A stretch of DNA of 35,834 bases. Origin: Actinomycetes bacterium (GTDB lineage Bacteria > Actinomycetota > Acidimicrobiia > Acidimicrobiales > Palsa-688). The position numbers and the translations under genes were made by a program. Location: positions 1-35,834 of the forward strand of contig JAKAQB010000034.1 of the NCBI GenBank assembly GCA_021811865.1, in the 5' to 3' direction. Positions 14,453 to 21,360 of the stretch are shown here, in pieces; within the stretch, counting starts at the first letter, position 1; the number at the start of each line of letters is the position of its first letter. The notes under the pieces are model-generated. The model saw only the letters and a list, made by a program, of their open reading frames with translations. It searched no databases and had not been told where the DNA came from.

Positions 14453-15928
14453 GTGCAGACCGAACAACCCCCGATCCAGAAGGAGAACCGGGCCGACGTC
14501 CTGCCGACGGCGGTGCGCCGGCAGTGGATCACGCGCATGCTGAGCGTGGTTCGCCGCCTCGGCACGGCCGGCGACCTGCGGGAGACGCTGCAGATGATCG
14601 CCGAGGGTGTCGTCGAGGTCCTAGAGTTCGGGGCAGCATCGCTCAACGTCGTGCAGCCGGGCGGCGACATGCGGGTGGAGGCAGTGGCTGGACCGCCTGC
14701 CCTCGCCGACGCCCTGCTCGGAACGGTCGGGACGCGGGAGGTGTGGCGCCGCATGCTCGACAGGTGCGACCACTGGGGTGAGCTGCTCTACCTGCCCGCC
14801 GACCGCCAACCAGTCGACGAGGAGCTCGCCAGCTGGACCCCGCCTCGGGGCCGGAGCGAGGGGCCCTGGGCGTGGGACGTCGACGACAGCCTCTTCGCCC
14901 CGCTCCGCGACCAGACCGGTGCGCTGATCGGGGTTCTGTGCGTTGACGCCCCCGCCAGCGGGCTGAAGCCGGACATGGAGCAGCGGACGCTGCTCGAGCT
15001 GTTCGCCGCCGAGGCCGCCAACGCGCTCGTAGACGCAGCCCGGCGGGCCCACCTGGAGGACAGGGAGGGCATGCTGCGGAAGGTGTTCACCGACGTCCCT
15101 GTGCCCATGCTGATCTGCGACCCGGACCTGGCGGCGCTCCAGGTCAACACCGCGCTGCGCCGCCTGGCCGCCGTGGCCGACGACGGCGTCGTCCCCGACC
15201 TCGGGAAGCTCGTGCCCGAGGCGGAGATGGCGGTCCTGACATCGGCGTGCCGTGCCGTCGCCGACGGCAAGAGCGGGACGCTCACTGTCGAGCACCGGCT
15301 GGTCCGACACGACCGCCGCTCCCGCTGGGTACGCTCGACGGTGTCACGCATCGGGACCGAGCTCGGCCGGTCGCGCCTCATCATGCGACTCCAGGACGTC
15401 ACCGAGGACCGCCAAGCCCTCGAGGAGCTGCGCCACCTCGCCGACCACGACGCCCTGACCGGCCTGCCCAACCGGCGTATCGCCCGCCGGCGCCTCGATC
15501 ACCTCCTCGCCCGACGCAACCCGGAGGAGCTGGTCGCCGTGCTGTACTGCGACCTCGACGGGTTCAAGGCCGTCAACGATCGCTTCGGGCATTGCGCCGG
15601 CGACGAGTTGCTCACCCTCGTGACCAGCCGGCTCAACCGCGTCATCCGCCCACCCGACCTGCTCTGCCGGGAGGGGGGCGACGAGTTCGTCGTGGTCGCC
15701 GCCACCACCGCCCTCAGTTCCAACCCCGAGGCCATCGCCCAACGCTGCATCGACGCCCTCCGGGCGCCGTTCTCCCTTCGCTGCGGCCAAGCCCAGATCG
15801 GGCTCAGCGTGGGCATCGCCGTAGGGCGTGATCAGGGGGCGACCGCCGCCGAGCTGCTGCAGGCGGCCGACTCAGCCCTCTACGAGGCCAAGTACGCCGG
15901 CCGCAACCGCTGGGCCTTCGCTTCCTGA
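14453..15928 (+). CDS. GAF–PAS–GGDEF diguanylate cyclase
   Basis: 491 residues from a GTG at 14453 with GGAGG 7 bases upstream (a TTG one codon earlier is also possible). Domains: GAF at about 30-195 (FGAASLNVVQPGG, ALIGVLCVDAPASG), PAS at about 205-315 (VPVPMLICDPDLAALQVNTA, LQDVTEDR), and GGDEF at about 325-490 starting DHDALTGLPNRR. The active-site REGGDEFVVV is intact at about 406-415, and RPPD five residues before it is a complete inhibitory I-site, so the enzyme should make c-di-GMP from GTP under product feedback. No membrane segment is seen. It is divergent from galE. A c-di-GMP-binding YajQ homologue is encoded at 31.7 kb. Confidence 0.93.
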   Translation: MQTEQPPIQKENRADVLPTAVRRQWITRMLSVVRRLGTAGDLRETLQMIAEGVVEVLEFGAASLNVVQPGGDMRVEAVAGPPALADALLGTVGTREVWRRMLDRCDHWGELLYLPADRQPVDEELASWTPPRGRSEGPWAWDVDDSLFAPLRDQTGALIGVLCVDAPASGLKPDMEQRTLLELFAAEAANALVDAARRAHLEDREGMLRKVFTDVPVPMLICDPDLAALQVNTALRRLAAVADDGVVPDLGKLVPEAEMAVLTSACRAVADGKSGTLTVEHRLVRHDRRSRWVRSTVSRIGTELGRSRLIMRLQDVTEDRQALEELRHLADHDALTGLPNRRIARRRLDHLLARRNPEELVAVLYCDLDGFKAVNDRFGHCAGDELLTLVTSRLNRVIRPPDLLCREGGDEFVVVAATTALSSNPEAIAQRCIDALRAPFSLRCGQAQIGLSVGIAVGRDQGATAAELLQAADSALYEAKYAGRNRWAFAS

Positions 15929-15964
15929 ACCAAAGCTGGTGACCGCAGGGCCTCGGGGTTACCC

Positions 15965-15981
15965 TCCCCCCGTCGGGGGGA
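15965..15981 (+). terminator. GC hairpin after the diguanylate cyclase gene
   Basis: TCCCCCC and GGGGGGA form a 7-bp stem around GTC, 37 bases past the stop codon. No T-run follows. Confidence 0.45.
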
Positions 15982-16015
15982 AGCTCGGACGGGTCGGCAA
16001 TGGCGGCGGCTTCGG

Positions 16016-16195
16016 GGACACGCTGCGCACGGGCTGCTCGACCGGGTCCAAGTCGCCCTCCGCGAGCACATGCTCTACGAGGAGCGGGAGATCCTGCCTC
16101 GCCTGCGGGTCGGGATGGACGAGGAGCTACCGGCCAAGGTCGGCATGTTGCTGGAGCACGCCCGGTCGCTGGCGCCGACGCGCCCACGCCCCTGA
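16016..16195 (+). pseudogene. 3' remnant of a hemerythrin (HHE) domain gene
   Basis: Read in the frame ending at the TGA 16193-16195, the plus strand gives GHAAHGLLDRVQVALREHML, then YEEREILPRLRVGMDEELPA and a tail ending APTRPRP. The H-x3-EE-x-E-I-x-P-x-L-R pattern and the APTRPxP ending are typical of the second half of HHE cation-binding domains, which bind a di-iron centre through His/Glu/Asp. No start codon or first half of the domain (with its iron-binding His) is present upstream; the frame runs back without similarity toward the GGDEF gene terminator. I read it as a truncated gene. Two other frames overlapping it show no family match. Confidence 0.6.
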
Positions 16196-16602
16196 GGCCA
16201 CCTTGACCCGGGCTGCTGAAGCTTTCCGCCCCGCTCGTCGGCCGCACGGATCGGGTTCGCGACTGCTCGGCAGGCGGTGGCACGCGGGCGGGGCGTGAGG
16301 CCGCCCAACCAAGTGGCTGAGGACCCAGTTTCACCACGAAGAGTGGTGGATGGAGAAGAGGCCCCGACGACCTTTGGAATCGCGTTGTCGTCAGACGACG
16401 ACGCGCTTCCAAAGTTCGCGAGCGGGCGGGCTGAGCCACCGCGGGGCGTGGTGAAGCGGGCGTTCACACACCCTGCGCCGCCAGGCGATGAGACCCCCCG
16501 GCCTGCTGGGCCTAGCTGCCCTGCCTGGGCCCGCTCGCCGGGGCCCCTCGGCTGCCGCCTCCGTCCGAGCACGCCCCGGGCGCCTGCGCCTGAACCTGCA
16601 CC
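16196..16602. other. Gene-free spacer carrying a long dyad
   Basis: About 400 bp between the hemerythrin remnant and the glycosyltransferase stop. Open frames here on both strands lack homology and good starts. Apart from the dyad at 16330-16455 I see only GC-rich low-complexity DNA. Confidence 0.5.
16330..16455. repeat. 126-bp imperfect palindrome
   Basis: The core, 16372-16414, is two 21-bp arms around a single central base with two mismatches (CTTTGGAA…GTCGTC and its complement). Outside an internal loop, GGTGG (16345-16349) pairs with CCACC (16436-16440), and TTCACCACG (16330-16338) pairs with CGTGGTGAA (16447-16455). Both outer pairs share one axis, one base off the core axis. The whole could extrude as a cruciform or fold as a long RNA hairpin. 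A second small hairpin, CACCAC-GAAGA-GTGGTG, lies at 16332-16348. No transposase is nearby. Confidence 0.8.
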
Positions 16603-17877
16603 TCATGCAGGCCGAGCCGGCGACTTACGAGCCGCCGGCAGGACGTCGAGATCGGCGAGGACTTCGAGGAAACGTCGTCCAGCCCCGCTGGAGTCAACTC
16701 GAGCAGGGCAGCGGAGCTCGGGATCCTCCAGGCAGGCCGCCACCGCCCGGGTCAGCGTCGGTGGGTCCGGCTGGCTCACAGCGGCGCCGCCCATCTCGAG
16801 CTCATGTGCCAGGTTCTCCCGGCCGTGACCGGGCACGACGTCGAGCAGGATCAGGCCGCGGCCCACGGCGCGGGCCTCGTGGCAGGTCATACCCGCCGTG
16901 GTGACGACCAGGTCGGACGCCGCCATCAGCTCCGCCACGTTGGTGCGGTAGCCGAGGGGATGGAGCCCCGGCCGGTGCCGGGCGGCAGCCCGAAGCTCGT
17001 GCAGCAGGCGAGCATTGCGGCCGGCAACGGCGAGCACGTGGCGGCCGGCGTCGGCGAGCATCGCGGCGACGCCGACCACCGGGGCGAGTCCCCACGCCCC
17101 GCCCATGATCAGCACGACGTCGGCCCCTGGCGGCAATCCCAGGGCTTCCCGCGCGTCGGCTCGGCTCGGAGGGTCGCCGAACTCGGCGCGCAACGGCGGG
17201 TCGAGGATCTCCACGGGAGCCTCCGGCCAGTACCGCCTCACCGAGGCCGCCCCGAGCCGTGAAGTGACGAGGAACAGGTCCGTGTTGTCGCGGACCCACA
17301 TGCGATGGGCGGTGGCATCGGGGAGGAAGACCACGGTGCGGCGGCAGAGGCCGGTGTCCTTCAGGCGCGAGGCGACCCCCGCTGCCGTGGCGAATACGGC
17401 GAGGGCGATGTCGATGGGTGGGTCCCCGAGCCCGACCTCCAGTTCCCGGGCGACGGCCGGCACCGCCCGGCGGACTCCGGCAAGCTCAGCGGCGGAGGCG
17501 AGGGCGGCGCCGTCCCGGAGCTGGCTGAAGTGGAAGGCGTCGTAGAGCGGCGTCACACCTAGGAGCGTTCGAAAGACCAGATCGGCGGCGCGGGCCGCTC
17601 CGGTGCCGCGCCCGAGCGATCCCATGACGTCGATGGTGTGGGTGCGCATGCCGGCGTCGTCGAGCACGGCGGCGCAGGCCGCAGCCAGCGAGTCGTGGCC
17701 CCCGCCGATCGAGCCGGTGAGCAGAGCGGCGGTTGCCCCCGGATCCTGGGCTGCCTCGTCGGTCTTGGTGTCGGCGGCGGCCGATCGGCAGCTTGCGCCG
17801 CGCCGGAGAGCGGAGCGCCGGAGAGCGGAGCGCCGGTTGCCAAGCGCTGTGTCAGTCCGGCCTGTGGAGGTCAACAA
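16603..17877 (-). CDS. MGDG-synthase/MurG-like glycosyltransferase (GT28 type)
   Basis: About 424 residues if started at the TTG 17877 (GGAAGGTGA upstream). The conserved part begins ALLTGSIGGGHDSLAAACAA, the glycine loop of monogalactosyldiacylglycerol-synthase-like enzymes, then an N-terminal domain with PLYDAFHFSQL, and a C-terminal nucleotide-sugar domain with VLIMGGAWGLAPV, GYRTNVAELMAASDLVVTTA and MTCHEARAVGRGLILLDVVP. It probably transfers a sugar from a UDP-sugar to a lipid or similar acceptor at the membrane. The acceptor is unknown. The first ~45 residues are low complexity and include a 15-bp duplication; the true start is uncertain because no ATG or GTG lies near the conserved start. 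Confidence 0.82.
   Translation of the reverse strand: MLTSTGRTDTALGNRRSALRRSALRRGASCRSAAADTKTDEAAQDPGATAALLTGSIGGGHDSLAAACAAVLDDAGMRTHTIDVMGSLGRGTGAARAADLVFRTLLGVTPLYDAFHFSQLRDGAALASAAELAGVRRAVPAVARELEVGLGDPPIDIALAVFATAAGVASRLKDTGLCRRTVVFLPDATAHRMWVRDNTDLFLVTSRLGAASVRRYWPEAPVEILDPPLRAEFGDPPSRADAREALGLPPGADVVLIMGGAWGLAPVVGVAAMLADAGRHVLAVAGRNARLLHELRAAARHRPGLHPLGYRTNVAELMAASDLVVTTAGMTCHEARAVGRGLILLDVVPGHGRENLAHELEMGGAAVSQPDPPTLTRAVAACLEDPELRCPARVDSSGAGRRFLEVLADLDVLPAARKSPARPA
17801..17836 (-). repeat. Exact 15-bp tandem duplication at the glycosyltransferase N-terminus
   Basis: CGCCGGAGAGCGGAG occurs at 17801-17815 and 17816-17830, with six more bases of a third copy. If translated on the minus strand it gives SALRR twice. 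Confidence 0.85.
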
Positions 17878-18109
17878 GGGGATGGGGTCACCTTCCGGGG
17901 TCGAGGAGCGAGGAGACGACCTCCCGGTCCCTACCCGGGGCGTTCCGGCCGCATCCGTGGCCAGAGGAGCTCGAACCCGGTAGAAAAGGGCGGAATGGTG
18001 CGGGGCACTCCCGTTCCGGGTAACTTGGCCCGCACAGCACCGACGAGACGCCTTGCCAGCCGCTGCCGACCGCCAGCGCTCGGCATGGACGGTCAGCTGG
18101 TCAGGAGGA

Positions 18110-19099
18110 ATGTTTGGTGGCGTGCGGGAGGTGACGAGCATCGGCAGCTGGTCGCGTGCCTTCCCGCGAGCCCACCGCTCGGTCTCCGACGCACGCCGCG
18201 CCGTCACGGAGAAGCTGACGAGCGACGGCTACGACGATCTGGTGTCCGCCGCCCAACTCGTCGTGAGCGAGCTCGTCGCCAACGCCGTGCTCCACGCCGA
18301 CAGTGAGGTCACCGTCGGCCTGCACCCGATCAGGGATGGCGTGCGGGTGAGCGTTGCCGACGAGAGTCAGATCCTCCCAGTCGCCGTGCTCGCCACGGAG
18401 TCGGCCATGACAGGGCGGGGCATGCAGCTCGTGCAGCATGTGGCAGCCCGTCTCGGCGCGACGGCCACCGCCAACGGGAAGCGAGTGTGGGCGGACCTCG
18501 TGCGCGGTTGGGAGCCGACGAAACCGTCGGACGGGGACCCTCTCTCGAGATGGTCCGACGATTGGCCGGAGGAACCAGCGGACGTCCCTCGCTACCACGT
18601 GGAGCTCGGCAACGTTCCGGTCGACTTCCTCCTCGGCGCCGACGCGCACGTCGACAACCTCGTCCGGGAGCTGACGCTGGCGTCCGCTGGTGCCGACGAG
18701 GGCATGACCGCCCGGATACCTCCCGGTCTGGCCCAGCTCGTCGAGTCGGTGGTCAACCGCTTCGCCGATGCCCGCCTCTCCATCAAGAGGCAGGCACTCG
18801 CGGCGGCGCGAGAGCAACTCCCCCAGGTGACCCTTCGGTTGCGCCTCGGCGCCGACGCTGCCGACGCCGCCGAGGAATACCTCGCCGGCCTGGACGAGGC
18901 CGACACCTATTGCCGTGCGGCCCGCCTGCTGACGCTGGCCTCGCCGGCGAGTCACCGTCTCTTCCGGAGGTGGTACATCACCGAGCTGGTGCAGCAACTG
19001 CGCGAAGTGACACGAGGAGGGACACCCCATCGATCCCGGAGTTTCGAGCAGTGCCTGGTGGAGGAGATCGACCGCCTCTCGCACCTGCACGCGCCGTAG
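18110..19099 (+). CDS. RsbW-like ATPase (anti-sigma regulatory kinase fold) with C-terminal domain
   Basis: 329 residues from ATG 18110; GTGs at 18122 and 18131 are alternatives, since AGGAGG (18103-18108) is only one base before the ATG. Residues ~15-135 form a HATPase_c_2 domain: N-box SELVANAVLHAD (Glu54, Asn58), G1 box VADES (Asp84), G2 box TGRGMQLV (101-108). Residues ~165-325 form a helical domain (VPRYHVELGNVPVDFLLGAD, then LDEADTYCRAARLLTLASPA and FRRWYITELVQQLRE) that I recall as the C-terminal part of many actinobacterial ATP-binding or SpoIIE-type proteins, function unassigned. It may phosphorylate STAS proteins or sequester a sigma factor. A phosphatase remnant lies directly downstream. 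Confidence 0.85.
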   Translation: MFGGVREVTSIGSWSRAFPRAHRSVSDARRAVTEKLTSDGYDDLVSAAQLVVSELVANAVLHADSEVTVGLHPIRDGVRVSVADESQILPVAVLATESAMTGRGMQLVQHVAARLGATATANGKRVWADLVRGWEPTKPSDGDPLSRWSDDWPEEPADVPRYHVELGNVPVDFLLGADAHVDNLVRELTLASAGADEGMTARIPPGLAQLVESVVNRFADARLSIKRQALAAAREQLPQVTLRLRLGADAADAAEEYLAGLDEADTYCRAARLLTLASPASHRLFRRWYITELVQQLREVTRGGTPHRSRSFEQCLVEEIDRLSHLHAP

Positions 19100-19224
19100 G
19101 CCGTAGCGGAGCGCTCCGCCCGGCCGCCAGCCGCGAGCCTCTCGCCGCACCCGAGGTCGAGCACGCCGCGGTGCTGCGGCGGTTGAAGCGCACGAGACCT
19201 CGGTCGCAACTGGTCCCGGAGGCT

Positions 19225-19467
19225 CGCTCTCTCGGCGCGGACCCCTTCGACACCTCACGTCCCATCACGACGATCACCGGTGCTGCGCCTTCCGCCGGCG
19301 CCATCGCCGACGCGGTCGAAGCGGCCGTGCTGCGCCACGCCAGTCCCAGCCGCCGCGACGACCTGGCCATCCTGGCCCTGGGTGCCCGGAAGGGTCGGAC
19401 CCTCCGAGCGCCGGTGGTCAGGGGTCGGGTTGGGCGCAGGACCCCAGAGGCGGGCCGTCAGACCTGA
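19225..19467 (+). pseudogene. 3' remnant of a PP2C/SpoIIE-type phosphatase gene
   Basis: In the frame ending at the TGA 19465-19467 the plus strand encodes DPFDTSRPITTITGAAPSAG, then IADAVEAAVLRHASPSRRDD and LAILALGARKG. The pattern of a helix followed by RRDDLAILAL is the end of PP2C-like SpoIIE/RsbU phosphatases, where the Asp pair binds metal. The upstream catalytic regions are absent: the same frame before about 19130 is a shadow of the RsbW-like gene. The fragment lies antisense to the last ~70 codons of the recD frame. Placement after an RsbW-like gene fits a former phosphatase–kinase pair. Confidence 0.55.
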
Positions 19468-21360
19468 CGCCCTCGCAATGGGTCGGCTGACGGCCAGGCG
19501 TATGGCGACCTCGCTTCCGACCACGAGCAGGTGATGCCTGGCCCGGGTCACGGCGGTGTACATCAGCTCCCGGGTGAGGAGACGGGAACCAGGAGGCGGC
19601 AGCACGAGGGCGACCCGGTCGAACTCGGAGCCCTGGCTCTTGTGGACGGTCATGGCGTACACCGTTTCGACCTGGGCGAGCCGCCCTGGCCGGACGGGTT
19701 GCGTGCGGCCCTCGAACGCCACCACCAGCTCGGATCCCCGCACCGGGCCGGCCCCCCCTCCCGCCACCACGACCCCCGCGTCGCCGTTGAACAAGCGCAA
19801 GCCGTAGTCGTTCGTGGTGAGCATCACGGGCCGCCCCGCGTACCACGTCCCCTCCGCTGCGATGGCCGGCTCTCGTTGGACGACCCAGGACACCACCCGG
19901 GCGTTCCAGGTCCCGGCGCCTGCCTCGCCCTCGCGGTGAGCGCAGAGAAGCCGGCCACCGCGCATGGCCTCCAGCGCAGCCACACTGTCACCGCTGCGAG
20001 CGGCCTCCACCATGGGCCACGCCCATCCGAGCGTCAGGTCGCGCAGCTCTCCGAGGGCGTCGTCACCGGCGACAGCCGGATCCACGTCGATCCAGTCCAG
20101 AGGGCCCTCACCGAGGAGGCGGATGACATCGTCACCGTGTCCAGCTCGCACGGCGGTGGCGAGATCGGTGAGCGCTCCGCCGAAGCGATGGTTGGTCGAG
20201 AGCACGGCAATGGACCGACCGATCGCCGGCTCGTCGGGCACCTCCCCGCCGGCGCCGGCACCCGGACCGTCCCCGCCGGCGCCGGCACCCGGACCGTCCC
20301 CGCCGGCGACCAGGGCCGGGCCGACCACATCGGCGAGCACCGCCCCCGCCTCCACCGACACGAGCTGGTCAGGATCACCGACGAGCACCAGGCGCGCGTC
20401 TGGGCGAACCGCTTCGAGCAGCCGGGCCATCATGCCCAGGGAGACCATCGAGGCCTCGTCGACGACGATGACATCGTGGGGGAGTCGGAGCCCTCGGTGG
20501 TAGCGGAATCGGCTCGACGAGCCCGGCCGGTACCCGAGGAGCCGGTGCAAGGTGAGCCCCGGCGTGGAGGCGAGCCGGACACGGGTGGAAGGTGGGATGT
20601 CGAGCCTGAGGGCCTCGGAGCGCACGGCCTCCTCCAGGCGGGCTGCAGCCTTGCCGGTCGGTGCGCTCAACCCGATGAGCGGCGGTCGGGCGTCACCATG
20701 GTCGGCCTGGAGGTGGAGGAGTGCCAGCAGGCGGGCGACCGTTGTCGTCTTCCCGGTTCCCGGGCCGCCGACGAGGACCGTGAGGAGCCGCCCGGCCGCC
20801 AGCCGAGCCGCCCGGCGCTGGTCCCCGTCGTCGGGGAAGAGGCGCTCGAGCGCCCCGCCCGACCTGCTCCCGAGCAGGTCCGTCACTGCCGCCGAACGTT
20901 CCACCAGCTCTCCGGCCACCGCCAGCTCGTCGCGCCAGTACCGGTCCAGGTACAGCACCGAACCGGCCAGTCGGAGGGGGCGGCGCTGCTCGGATCCCTC
21001 GCCGGCCACGAGTTGGCTGGCGGCGACGCGGTCGACCCATGTCGACGGTTGGGGCCACGGGAGGGTCGAGACGTCGAGGTCGTCACCAAGGTCGCCGGCC
21101 GCGACATCCCGCACGCCCAGCAGATCCACTGCGACATGGCCGACGCGGGGAGCCCGGACCGCCAGGGCGGCGGCCAACGCGACCACCTCGTCGGTTTCAC
21201 CGGCCAGGCGTTGGAGGGTGGCGGCCACGTGCACGTCGGCGGCGGCGAGCACACCACTTCGGTGGAGCACGACGAGCAGCCCCTGCCCGTCGATCGCCGG
21301 GCGGTGCCCCGCGGGTGCCCAGCCGGAGACGACGGAGACGCCGGAGGGATCGGACCTCAT
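19255..21360 (-). CDS. recD: Exodeoxyribonuclease V alpha subunit RecD
   Basis: 701 residues from ATG 21360. SF1B helicase motifs: Walker A LVGGPGTGKTTTVARLL near 197, IVVDEASMVSLGMMARLLEA near 300, VLVGDPDQL, TNHRFGGAL, AMTVHKSQGSEFDRVALVLP near 572, and MYTAVTRARHHLLVVGS near 601. RecD is the fast 5'-3' motor of RecBCD. A 9-residue duplication (DGPGAGAGG twice) lies near 355-375, between the helicase cores. The family should end near residue 640 (ARLWG); the last ~60 residues are low complexity because the frame runs antisense through a PP2C remnant. The start overlaps the recB stop as ATGA. Confidence 0.92.
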   Translation of the reverse strand: MRSDPSGVSVVSGWAPAGHRPAIDGQGLLVVLHRSGVLAAADVHVAATLQRLAGETDEVVALAAALAVRAPRVGHVAVDLLGVRDVAAGDLGDDLDVSTLPWPQPSTWVDRVAASQLVAGEGSEQRRPLRLAGSVLYLDRYWRDELAVAGELVERSAAVTDLLGSRSGGALERLFPDDGDQRRAARLAAGRLLTVLVGGPGTGKTTTVARLLALLHLQADHGDARPPLIGLSAPTGKAAARLEEAVRSEALRLDIPPSTRVRLASTPGLTLHRLLGYRPGSSSRFRYHRGLRLPHDVIVVDEASMVSLGMMARLLEAVRPDARLVLVGDPDQLVSVEAGAVLADVVGPALVAGGDGPGAGAGGDGPGAGAGGEVPDEPAIGRSIAVLSTNHRFGGALTDLATAVRAGHGDDVIRLLGEGPLDWIDVDPAVAGDDALGELRDLTLGWAWPMVEAARSGDSVAALEAMRGGRLLCAHREGEAGAGTWNARVVSWVVQREPAIAAEGTWYAGRPVMLTTNDYGLRLFNGDAGVVVAGGGAGPVRGSELVVAFEGRTQPVRPGRLAQVETVYAMTVHKSQGSEFDRVALVLPPPGSRLLTRELMYTAVTRARHHLLVVGSEVAIRLAVSRPIARASGLTARLWGPAPNPTPDHRRSEGPTLPGTQGQDGQVVAAAGTGVAQHGRFDRVGDGAGGRRSTGDRRDGT
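20244..20308 (-). repeat. 27-bp tandem duplication in recD
   Basis: Two exact 27-bp copies (20244-20270 and 20271-20297) plus 11 bases of a third, encoding DGPGAGAGG repeats in a likely surface loop. Confidence 0.9.

Noticed and set aside
15929..16602. Insertion sequence around the long palindrome
   Set aside because: No transposase fragment, no clear terminal repeats at element scale, and no target duplication that I can see.
18018..18026. Stress-sigma (SigB-like) promoter GGGTAA upstream of the RsbW-like gene
   Set aside because: The -10-like match exists but no GTTT-type -35 is present at the right distance.
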